64,000 bases of DNA from Sweltsa coloradensis (lineage: Eukaryota; Arthropoda; Insecta; Plecoptera; Chloroperlidae): positions 1,302,001 to 1,366,000 of the forward strand of contig JAMZAV010000097.1 of NCBI GenBank assembly GCA_024449915.1, given 5' to 3'. Positions 13,824 to 23,926 of this stretch are shown here, one piece after another (position 1 is the stretch's first letter; the number at the start of each line of letters is the position of its first letter). The notes under the pieces are model-generated. The model had not been told where the DNA came from, did no database searches, and saw only the letters and a list, made by a program, of their open reading frames with translations. A program made the translations under genes and the position numbers.

Positions 13824-14103
13824 AAACAGAATATTCGTGTTTGAAACAGTATTCAAAGCAGAACTTTGAAAACAATACTTATAAATGATGAGAATATATT
13901 GTTGCAATTATGATTTCATTCAAAACAACATTTTTTGATGATGATGAATATGTACGCCATGCGGTACAATGTTTTATACAAATTTTTTCAAAATTCAGAA
14001 TCTGTATACACAATTTCGGAAGCATGTATCGTTAGCACTGATATTATTTTTTAAGTGTTATGATATTATAGATAGCCATTCATCATGATATAATTCAATT
14101 TTC

Positions 14104-14186
14104 GACCGACCATACCAGGGTGTCAACCCAGATCCTCTGGCTTTACGTACAGATGATCTATCAAGTGGGCTATCGGACCACAGGAA
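14104..14186 (-). mobile_element. tRNA-like SINE head, diverged
   Basis: On the minus strand it reads like a tRNA: an A-box-like stretch near 14161-14176 (gatagcccacttga), an anticodon-arm region, then a B-box-like GGGTTGACACCC at 14118-14129. The stretch GTACGTAAAGCCAGAGGATC before the B box resembles the same place in the copy near 15690. No clean cloverleaf could be folded by eye, so this is more likely a SINE head than a tRNA gene. Confidence 0.35.
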
Positions 14187-14799
14187 ACGCCCTTTGTTAA
14201 TTGCTGCGTTTATTTTATATACATAACGAATCTAGTATGAGACTTCTATCATGATCAACATTAACGAATTTTACAGTAAATTGCTCCGCTTATTGTTGAT
14301 AATACACAAAAATAATTCAAATCGAAATAGTGTTGTTAACGAGTATGATTGTTTTGTTGTGATCGTGTTTGTCATTACGCATATAGATTAAATTTTTTTT
14401 CCATTTCGACCTACGATTCCATCAAGTTTCGCATTTCTCGCTTTAACTTTCTGTTCTTTTGTAATTGACATTTCTTTAACTGGGCCACAACAAACCAAAC
14501 TTGAACGTAAAAGTGTCACAATCAATCATTTTGAGAACAAGAAAAGGGAGTGTTTCACTTGAGAAAGAAGACAGACCAATCTTAATTTAGACTGAACAAG
14601 TCAAAGAAATACATCATGAACTTTGAAACCAGGAATTACACTCATCATTATTCCGTTTGAATGTTGAAACCCGTCGTTTTAAACAATTAAATGAGGTAGT
14701 TCTCAATTAAGTTAATAATACGAATGACTAGTGTAACTTCCGGAACTAGTTTCGTCTGCTCGTTATAACATTTTCAGAACGGCACGCATTCTCACCCCA

Positions 14800-15080
14800 C
14801 AAGCTGTTGTATTGTATGCGTGGCGCTCCAGTGCGCAGGCGCCACAGCATCCCTGTGCGTAACCATGGCAACAGCGCGCGGAGCCGACTCACCCTCGCCG
14901 GCCGAGTGACAGAGCGCGCGCGGCGGTCGCTGGAGCAAGTAGTGCTACCGTAGCGACCGGGGTAGTATAGTGGCGCGTAAGGTACGACTCGTGGTGGGTG
15001 CTGCACTGGACTCGCTTGTCAAACAGTGGTGGTCATAAACACGTGTTTGCTTGTGGTAGTTGGTCGACTCAACAGTGAAA
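14800..15080 (+). promoter_or_regulatory. CpG-rich promoter-like island with X-box and NRF1-like site; probable 5' untranslated exon
   Basis: This is one of the most GC- and CpG-rich stretches of the window. It contains TGCGCAGGCGC at 14832-14842, which fits the NRF1/ewg consensus, and GTAACCATGGCAAC at 14859-14872, a nearly perfect palindromic X-box as bound by RFX factors. A consensus-like donor AAAG|GTGAGT follows at 15081, so part of the stretch is probably a non-coding first exon on the plus strand, spliced to 19106. The transcription start is not fixed by any TATA box. RFX sites near promoters are typical of ciliary genes in animals; that function is inference. Confidence 0.45.
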
Positions 15081-15687
15081 GGTGAGTTTTTCTTTGATCT
15101 GTACTCACTTCAATTTTTAATTCCACTGACGTTTCGTTTTGAAGGACGCTTATTTTTTATTCATTTGTAAAGGTAACATTTTCATGTTAATTTGTTTGTG
15201 AAAAGGTTCCATTTTTTGTACCATACGTCACCTTTATACCTTTTTATTCAAACCAGCTTGCATGTGTTAAATTTTAAAATTGTAACCTTTTACTTATAAC
15301 TGCTGATTACAGTTTTGTAAATGCAATTTTGTCAATTTTCAAAAGAGTTTTGATAGATATAAGTTCCTGGAATAAGAGTTTACGTGGCACACATTTCGTA
15401 CAAGAAGATATGACTTAATTGCATGATAATGATTTCCAAAAACACTTGTTAGAATTGTTTCTGCTAACCTTAATAACACAAACCAGAGATTGATTCATTA
15501 TGAACAAACATTTGTATTAGTAAACTGAGGTAGGGCCTACATACTTCAATGGTATCTAAAACTTCCAAATTTAGTACCATGTTTTGAACCAATTGTTTCA
15601 AAAGTATACTTTTTATAGAAAATTGCATTAGAGTTCTCTTAAACGAGTTTAAAACACAATTCCACTTCATGGTCAATGATAGCAATT

Positions 15688-15758
15688 CTGTCGGGATCGA
15701 CCCAGAACCCTTTGCTTTTCGTACCGGTGCCATTGTCAATTGTGCTTTTGGGGCTAAA
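15688..15758 (-). mobile_element. tRNA-like SINE head, diverged
   Basis: The minus strand carries a tRNA-like unit with a B-box-like GGGTCGATCCC at 15693-15703, preceded by GTACGAAAAGCAAAGGGTTC, similar to the unit at 14104-14186. The A-box side (around 15745-15757, tagccccaaaagc) is poor. Body and tail could not be delimited. Confidence 0.3.
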
Positions 15759-17184
15759 GAATAAACCTTTTCATAATTCCATGAATTGCTGTCTTAACGG
15801 ACGAAACGCATGGTTATAAAACAATTACTCGTATCTCTCATATCACAACAAAAATAGCGACGGTGAAAACTTTGCAATTGAGCCCTATAAATCAGTTATC
15901 AAGATCATCATAAGATTCAGTGGATTTAAGTTAGATCCAAGTCGGGCCACCTTTTACAGTTGCTTAGATATAACGAAATTGTTTACAACACCATCTTATA
16001 CTTTAAACATTATAATAAATATGCATTAGAAAGGTATTGTTTTATAATTCTTATATAAGATTGAATGTTGGGAATCATCCAACTTCTTGGACCAATTTGT
16101 TTTAGTACTGTCACAAAAATGTCAATGTGTGTGAGTGATATTATTGTGATTTTGTATTTTAAGTGACAGAATCCTGACTGCGGAAATGCGACAAGGTTGC
16201 CTTTTAAACAAGCATGCATCCTGCGTATTGCTGCTGCTGATAATTTCCAAATTTAAATAATAAATTTAAATGTGTACAGAAAAATAGTGAAAAAGTTTTA
16301 ATCTAAAATTGTAAAATTGCACTTCAAATTTTTGCTGATCTGTAATTTGTTCAATTCGGTGCATTTTGGTTATATTCATCAAAGTGTTGTCAGGATTGAA
16401 TGAGGCAGACCTTGAATAAGTAAAATATTGAACTCGGTTTATCAATATAAATCGAGCTTTATTACGACAGGAATTTACCAGGAAACCATTCCAGTCAATG
16501 TATTCTACATTCTATCCCATCCTAGGTTTCTAACAAAGGAAATATATTTGTGGTTCGACACTAGTTTATTATTATTTAAACTAAATTGAAATAACTTGTG
16601 GTCACGTTTTAACAATAAAACTCTGAAACTGAAATCTAACTTCCCAAATATGCTAGGGTAATAATCAATCTCATCCCTCAACAATACAACAGTAATTATA
16701 TGATACCGCAGAAAATAATCGAAATATTTAAACAGCATACCAAACTATCAGATTTTACCGGTGGTATTAATATGAAACTCGAATAAAGCTTTACACAATA
16801 TAAGCTCTGAATAACATCATAAACCATATTGGATCACAACCCTTGCATATTTCATTAATTAAAATGCAGCAATCGTGCTCCAGCTAATTATACGGTATGT
16901 TCATAAAACATCGTCTCCAAGCTCTAGTAGCTCCTGAGTATTGCAGACACGACCATTCATGCGTTTTGTTCAAGTTTTAGCCTAGGAAGTGTTCGTTAAC
17001 TAAGTTTATTTTTAACTCTCGTTTTTGTTATACTGTTTTTCATAATAGTGTTGTGTTTGGTTCAGGTTTAAATTGTGCTCCATGTTTCGTTACCCGTTTT
17101 GGAAACATTTCCAGACGTGAAAAAAGCATATCGAACATTGCTGTCAGGAAATAGACGCAATAGCATCATTTTCAAAGGCATCCA

Positions 17185-17527
17185 GGGGGTATATTTACAC
17201 AAAATGACAGCGACAGTGACAGCGACAATAGTCGACAGAAACGACAACTTTAGTGAAAAGAGCAAGTGAGCTGCCACCTCAAATTTTTAGCATACCACAT
17301 TAAACAGTAGTTACTTGCATTTGCTGTATGTAGTTGTTTATAACGTTAAGGAAACAATGGCAGATGGCATTAAGAATGTTAATTGTGTAATTGTTGCCAA
17401 TACAAAGCTTATAAGCTTGTATAGCTGCAGTCAGATGCGTGACTATTGTTACTAATGTTGTCGTTTCGGTTGACTATTGTCGCTTGTCGCTGTCGATTGA
17501 CTGTTGTCACTTAGTAAATAAACCCCC
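17185..17527. mobile_element. TIR transposon (MITE-like), family with GTCGACTATTGTCGC ends
   Basis: The left end GGGGGTATATTTAC and the right end GTAAATAAACCCCC are inverted. The inversion continues for about 65 bp into both arms through ACAGCGACAAGCGACAATAG-type sequence. The interior is non-coding apart from chance frames. The element directly abuts a second member at 17528. Class assignment is not possible because no transposase is present. Confidence 0.6.
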
Positions 17528-18014
17528 AACGACAGTGACAAGCGACAATAGTCGACCGACACGACAACGATAGGGAGAAGAGCAAGTGAAATGCCGCCTC
17601 GAATTTTCACCATACCAAATAAAATAGTAATAACTTACATTTTCTGTGTGTAGTTGTTTATTACGTTAAGGAAACATTAGCAGACGGCATTAAAAATGTT
17701 AAATGTGTAATTGTTGCCAATACACACCTTAAACGTGTATAGCTGCAGTCAGATGCGTGCAGCGTTGTGCCAAGCGTATCAGATTTTTATTGGCAATAAT
17801 GACATATTTTTCACTAATAAAGCTATCTGCCAATGTTTCTTTAACTTAATAAACAACTACATACAACAGATATAAGTAATTACTGTTTTATTTAGTATAA
17901 TTAAAATTCGAGGTGGCAGCTCCCTTGCTTTTCTCACTAAAGTTGTTCATGCGATCGAGTATTGTCGCTTGTCGCTGTCAATCGACTGTAGTCACAACTT
18001 GTAAATAGACCCTC
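17528..18014. mobile_element. second adjacent TIR element of the same family, left end shortened
   Basis: Starts at AACGACAGTGACAAGCGACA without the GGGGG end. It repeats the interior of the first element in direct orientation (17528-17760 against 17205-17450), then ends in an inverted arm (about 17800-18014) closing with GTAAATAGACCCTC. The inverted arm matches the left arms of both elements through GAGGTGGCAGCTC and TATTGTCGCTTGTCGCTGTC. The two elements may share or have lost one terminus at the junction. Confidence 0.55.
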
Positions 18015-18084
18015 AGAACTCATCAGCGACTATTTCTCGATTTCAATCATCGGTAAAAACTCCTATAGGTGTAATTGATTACAT

Positions 18085-18188
18085 GTAAATCAATCCAGAA
18101 ATTACAAAATCACTCTCAGCGGGGTATCAAACCCTGGTCTCCCGATTGCCGGTCAGGTGCTTTACCTCTAAGCTGCCGAGACGGCTAT
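18085..18188 (-). mobile_element. tRNA-derived SINE family B, fragment
   Basis: On the minus strand there is a tRNA-like head with an A-box-like GGCAGCTTAGAGGTAAAGC (18160-18178) and a B-box-like GGGTTTGATACCC (18122-18134). The diagnostic body GATTTTGTAATTTCTGGATTG follows (18091-18111). The same head-plus-body order occurs on the plus strand at 51492 and 53082, so this is a dispersed family. Confidence 0.55.
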
Positions 18189-19105
18189 CTTCATAACAGC
18201 TGGATTGTTGTTGCCTTATCCATCGGAATAGATTTCAGAGATAGTTTAATTAAATACTTCAACAGCGTTATTTATTAAATACGGACATAATAATATAGTT
18301 TAAAAGTATAAACGGTGCTACGTGCTTAATTAAAGATTATACAATTATTTGAATTAAAACTGCGTCACACGTTAGCACAAAATTTACAACACATCAACCT
18401 AAAGCTCTGAAACAACGTCAGCATTGAAAAATGCGTTTCAGCATTAACTGCTCTAACATCGATTTGACAGAGATAAGCTATATTTCATTGTATAGCCGGG
18501 CCTGGTATCTGTTTTTTTCGCATGGCTGGTGTAATCTGCTGACGTATTTTATCCCGTTCTGTTTCATTGTTGTTATCTTTGTGAATTGTAGACAGATATT
18601 CAGTATTAAAAGAAAATTGCTGTAAAATGTTGTTTTCACACAAAAGGTATGTTGCTTTTTCATGTTCAAAAAGCACAGTGTTTGCACTTTCGTTCTCGCA
18701 TCTCTGTGACATCTTATGGAGGGTCGTAGTTTGGCTAACTGCTAATGTGATTTTACAACATTAAAAGTTAGCCCTACTATTTTACGGTGTCGTGAAACGG
18801 AATTTGTAAAGCACTCTAACCATTAAGTAAATAGGTAACTTTTCAACAAAGTTACACCAAATTACCTCGAATTTTCCGAGCAGAGGGAGATTTTGAAAGT
18901 TTATTCCAAAGAAAGTAATTCTACTTCTTTTCGTGATTAACGTTTTTTTGTTCTTGATTACAATCAATTTATTCTTTTCAATTCCATTCCACGCCTTTAG
19001 AAATCACGTTTCGTTAAACTTTTCTTCACCCATATTTGTTTTAATTTTTCTCTTATCCAACCTCGTTGTTATTTCTGTGGATTTATTCTAGCTGTTTCAT
19101 TTCAG

Positions 19106-19806
19106 GCCACGCGTTGAAGCAAACCTACCAGAAAAACGCCCGCCTTTGTGAATCTGCTCCAGTAACAGTGAGACCACAGCTTTGCATTCAGAAAGAGAAT
19201 AATAGCCGCCTTTTCAAGCCATACCATTAGAGAAGATTAATTAGAAAGTGAGTTCGTAGAGGACTAGATTAGCATCTTTCTCCCGTCGAGCGGACGGCCA
19301 CCACTTTTCATACGGACGCGTTGACTTAGACCAAGAGAGCTCTTTCATTTTTAAATTATATATTCTCATTGTAACTTGTATTGACTCAACGATCGCAGAG
19401 AAACACAAAGCGCCGTAATGAAGAAAACGTGTTTGAGCACCTTTCCCCCAGGAAGTGTTTAGCACAAACTTCCCATCTTTCTCGACGATGGACGTCACAA
19501 ACATTTGAATCACCGCCTTGTGAATACGAAGCCACCGCTGCTCTCTCAACGATGAGAGAGGTGTCCGACTTTGGTCCATCCACCACCCCCGGCTGGTTCC
19601 ACCACCCCCGCGAAGACTTGTACACGGGTCGTCTAGGTGAGGATATCAGGCGCCCGCCGTCGGTCTTCTCCTGCCCCTGCCTACCCCTACGACGCCGTCA
19701 CAACCCGCCCCCGGCATCACCCAACACGATGGTGCAGATGTTTTACTACGAGAACCGGGGCAAGTGCTGCAGGAAGCTGCTTAGATACAGCGGCTACCCG
19801 AGCAAG
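19106..19806 (+). CDS. 5' exon of an unrecognised spliced gene (start codon at 19552 or 19729)
   Basis: An acceptor ends at 19105 (TTTCATTTCAG) and a strong donor AAG|GTGAGT lies at 19806/19807. One frame is open over the last 430 bp. The first in-frame ATG is 19552, with A at -3, giving 85 codons to the donor. A second ATG at 19729, with A at -3 and G at +4, gives 26 codons starting MVQMFYYENRGKCCRKLLRY. Both give a phase-0 junction. The exon is GC-richer than its flanks and has short upstream ATGs in other frames. The short basic, cysteine-containing N-terminus resembles an alternative first coding exon of a larger protein. I do not recognise the family, no downstream exon was found, and the 5' untranslated part is inferred. 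Confidence 0.45.
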
Positions 19807-19923
19807 GTGAGTTGATGATATGCAGCTCTCAACTGAGAAATATCGTAATATATAATTGCACGCTCGAGTTTATAGCACAATGAAACTGCATGGAAGAGAC
19901 CATGTTTCAACATAATGATACTG

Positions 19924-20284
19924 GGCTCGTGGTCTTGTGGTTAGCGTATCGCTTCAATGCGAAGGTCCAGGTTTCGATTCCCGCTAAAGTCAGAAGGTTT
20001 CAACTTTGATTTGGACCTAAGCCTCAGTTCTTCTTACGCACTCGTGAAAGGGACTTTGGAGCCGTCCTAGGGAGGAATTATGAAACTTCAGAGTTGTTCT
20101 GAATCGGCCCTGGTCCTGTCGCGTTCCGCGGTACGCACTGGTCAATTTCACTATGATAGTTCCCTATTAAAAACGATCTTTGGTTGTTATCGCTCCAACA
20201 GGTGATGATGCGTCGCGGCCTGCAGGGCTTGTGCATTGATTTGAAAGTCCCACTGAAACAGTAATAACTAGTGGTAGACTTATA
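19924..20284 (+). mobile_element. tRNA-derived SINE family A, copy 1 (near full length)
   Basis: The tRNA-like head has an A box TGGTTAGCGTA and B-box-like GTTTCGATTCC. The family body follows (GTCAGAAG, TTTGGACCTAAGCCTCAGTT, GACTTTGGAGCCGTCCTAG, GTTGTTCTGAATCGGCCCTG, GCCTGCAGGGCTTGTG, GTCCCACTGAAA) and a diverged GTGGTAGACTTA tail. It is a decayed relative of the better preserved copy at 40193. It lies just downstream of the donor at 19807, so it would be intronic if that exon is real. Confidence 0.75.
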
Positions 20285-23200
20285 GTTACAGCTAATATAA
20301 CGCTAGAAGCACACAATACGTAGAGAAACTAGAAAGGTTTCAAATGAGTTGATTCTAATATTTAAATCAATTCATGTTTATTTTCTTAAAAGTGTATCAT
20401 TTGAAATTTAAATATGACAAATAAACACAAATTTACATATAATTGAGAAAATGTATTTGTAAGACTTTCCTAGTATATTATCAGGCATATAGTACGTTTT
20501 TCAGCTGAATAGTGTTCACTCTTGTAAAAACACTAATGATAAAATGTTTGTATTCGCAAATATTATTACTATTATATTCTATTTACTACTGCTTCATAAT
20601 AAATTTTCGTATTTTATTTTGTTGTAGAAATTAAGAAATGGAATTTTATTTTAAGAACACGGTGTGACTTATTTATTTAAGGTTGTGTAAAAGTACCACT
20701 TAAACTTCAAACTGCAGTACAAGGTGCTGCAATACTCAAAAGTGTCTTCTTCATAAAACTAGAAGCAATATTTTCCGCCCACGCATAAACGTCAGAATGT
20801 CTGTAAACATTCCTAAAGCAGCCTGAAGTTCCCCTTGTTTTATGCCATCCTTCTTAATTGTTTTATATTTGTTTTTGTGCGTACAAAAGTGAAACAGACT
20901 TTCTTCCGGCTTTCCAAGAGCTCTAAAATGAACTCTTTACAAAACATACCGTATCTCACACAGCTAAATGTATTTCCTTTTTGAGTTTAGTTCTTAAACT
21001 TCCGAAACCATTGCAATGTTCGTAATTTTGATCTAGATGCCCATGATCCAAGCCGAAGAAAGTTTGACGGGAACATTTATAATTAAAAATAATCTATCGT
21101 TCTATAAAAAAAACTCAATCTTCGTTCGGAAGAGATGTCAGTTGGAAACCGAGATGGATTGACAAGTTTCTAAGGGAGGCAAAACCTCTCTGAGAAGACT
21201 AATGATAGTCAGGCTCAGGGGTGGTAAATTGTCACAGCCTATACAAGTTCTAGCTAATTAAACGAACCCCAAATCTAGAAGCTAGGAAGAATCTCTCTCT
21301 CTCTTTGCTACTTCGGTGTCACCCACACCCCGCAGTAACGAGGCCTGAACTGAAAGCTTTGTGTTACAAGAAATGCTAAGGGAGAAAGTTTAGTAATAAG
21401 CGGGGTACGGGTGAGAGTACTTTGTATTAGTTCGGCAGTGAAACTAACTTAGCAGTATATTCATAAGTTATCAACAGCGTAGCCAAAATGATAAAAAGTG
21501 TATTTCCGAACTAAATTTAGTTTTTGTGCGTAGCTTTTAGATTAATGAAAGTGCCGGATATTTCGTATTTATATCGTGTTTCATGAGGTCTCATTTTGTT
21601 CGGTGGAACTGAGTAAAACGAAATAATATTAAAGCAAAGTTTTAATTAAAAAGTTTAGATTTTTACATCATAGTAGGAAATCCTGACGGAAGGTGTATTT
21701 CGAGGTATTTTCAATTATAAGCAATTTCTGGGATTGATTTTTACCACTAAGCAAATCTCTACAACTTCAACAGGCTGAAATGTTTAAAGGAAAACTTCGA
21801 GAAATCTGACATGTTTTGTTCTCTTGTGCCTTAATTTGAATGAATAACATTTCCGTACATTTACTTAAAACATCACAACAGAAGTAGCTTATATGAAACC
21901 CCAAGTTAAATTCTATACTCTTGTTCATAACCACTAAACATTTTTATATTTTTGCGAATGCTTATCTACCATACAATATAAAGCATGACGTTTCCCACAG
22001 AGGTATAAAGCGCAATGATCTTAACTTTAGTGCACTTAAATTTGAAATTATTTCCAGGCCAGAGTTCATAGTAGATCCCTGGTAACAGGTGTTTTTAAAT
22101 GATAATAATAACCGAGTCAACGACGCAGAATAAACTATTTGACTGGCCATTGAGGAGAAAGTATGGTTATGATGCGACGTTAAGGCCAATTCACGACCTA
22201 CATAAGACTCGGGCTGCAAGGATGACAAGTTGCGTCGTACAGCATAAGATCATGACACACATTACCGGAATGGCATTGGCTATCTCTACCGTGCTCTCCG
22301 CCTAGCGCCTAGTGACTTCCTCGGAGACTTTGCGCAAGATAGATGGACGATCATTACGACAAGAACTTCACAAACTCGAATTACATTTCAGATACCTTAT
22401 CGTAAAACTCTGTATAACTAACGTCAAGCTTCGTACTAACCTGGGACGTATAGCATGAAAACTTAGTAAAGGCATTACGTTTTTTCAACTTGATATGGTT
22501 CTCTCTTTCAGGCATGATATTTTATTGTTAATTTTTTCTCATTTGTTTTAAATTTAAACTTTTGTTAAATTTTGGATTGGCTCTAAATTCGAAATCAGTA
22601 ATGACAAATTTTTTGAGTAAATGTTTTTGAAAATTAATTAATTTCTTCTTTAGGTTACATTTTGTTTTTTAATTTTGTCTCAACTCTATCTCTAGTTTTT
22701 TAACTAGACAAAGTTCCGGGACAATTAAAAAACTGCCCGTTTTTACCACTTTGTACTCTTTGCTATTTTGTATTGTCCATAAAATCTCTGTCAGGCACTG
22801 CATAAGTTTGGGAGAAAACTGTAGTATCAAGGAATGTCTGTATTTTCCGTAGAAAGATAGTTATTGTTGCTAACCACCATGCATTAAAGTACACAAAATC
22901 AGCTAGTTGGTGGTCAACATCGGTAGCCACTGTGCCTGAAAGAGTTAAGGTCGCGTCAACCGTTAGGACATAATGCGCCACCTTAGTCTGGGGGATATTA
23001 GGTTAACCTAAAGCCTAAAACGCTCTACTTGTATTGCAAGGAACGCGCCGAGAGCTAGAGTACGTTCACAACAAAACACGTCATAACATTGACATTGCCT
23101 ATTACCCGCATATAAACACAAGCTTAAGCCTCAAGTGTTACCGCGGTAATCGAGAACAATACGACCATTGTGCTTGCCGTCGCGGCTTGCACGGAACAAT

Positions 23201-23867
23201 AATAATTAGCTGTATCCGTAGCGTGCGCGGGGCACTTTGAATATCATTACCCCAGATGATTACCCTGCAGTTACAAGACGACCTGTTATTTCTCAAGTCG
23301 ACGACTGAAGAGCGCTCTATTGAGCGAGCACAGAAACAACCTGCAGATGTTTGCTCCAAGAAGCTAGGTAATTGGCAAGCAGCGCGCCAGTTCCGGACGG
23401 TAAACAAAAGTACTAGAGTTACTGCTAGATCGTGCTTCTCTGACTTTCTACGTATTGTAGAGAGTATTAATTAAAATTTTCCGTGTTAATTAGTAGCTCG
23501 TTATTGTCTCTTAATGAGATATTTTATCAATAATTCGAGTTAGTAAGCTAGAACTCAATTAGTCCAGCAGTAACGAGAATGTAATTATGATCTGGAAAAT
23601 CGTTGTGTGTTAATGTGTTTACAAGTAAAAAGAAACAGAGGATAAACTTTTTTCAATTATAACTTCGCTGAATGTTTTACACGTGGGAGTTAAAATGCAA
23701 ATGAAACATTAGTTGTTCCAAATAAAAAGTACTATATTTGTAAATGTATTATATTGATCAAGATTAAGTAAATGAAGTACATATAATTGATACGATGTAC
23801 AGTATTAAACAAAAGCATAACAAATCGTAATGATCATCCAATGTTATATAAATTAAAATTAAAATTA
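20285..23867. other. non-coding DNA, no gene seen
   Basis: No domain, RNA or transposon end is recognised. The blocks at 21120-21400 and 23030-23430 are slightly GC-richer and have overlapping open frames on both strands, which looks like a composition effect. If the exon at 19106-19806 is real, part of this is intron. Confidence 0.35.
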
Positions 23868-23926
23868 ATTCATATTTATTTAGTCTACCCACTCAGTCAT
23901 ATAACTGGATTTCAGTTTTATTTCAC
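23868..23926 (-). mobile_element. SINE family A 3' tail fragment
   Basis: The minus strand reads ACTGAAATCCAGTTATATGA, then CTGAGTGGGTAGACTAAATA and an AAAT-like tail. This matches the end of the full SINE at 40555-40600, so it is a 5'-truncated insertion. Confidence 0.6.

Larger units (their letters stand above)
13434..13940 (+). repeat. tandem array of three units carrying the tRNA-Ala-like word
   Basis: Three direct units begin near 13434, 13564 and 13798. Each has TCAACRRAACC at its start, then the word CGGCACCTCCACCAAAA (degenerate in unit 1, exact in units 2 and 3), then ATATT, TGTTTGAAACAGTATTCAA, an AAAACAATACTT-type stretch, and GAGAATA with TTGCAATWATGATTTC. Spacing is about 130 bp then 234 bp; unit 2 holds roughly 100 bp of extra sequence (about 13675-13750). 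The array shows that local duplication is one way the word is copied. Confidence 0.75.
15081..19105 (+). other. candidate first intron
   Basis: Bounded by GTGAGT at 15081 and a pyrimidine-rich acceptor ending TTTCATTTCAG at 19105. It has no coding content but holds a tRNA-like head (15688-15758), two adjacent TIR elements (17185-18014) and a SINE-B fragment (18085-18188). The stretches 15100-15680, 15760-17180 and 18190-19080 show nothing further. The pairing of this donor with this acceptor is inferred from position and orientation only. Confidence 0.35.

Noticed and set aside
14746..15006. 86-codon minus-strand arginine-rich protein
   Set aside because: A shadow of the CpG-rich promoter island, with a GTG start.
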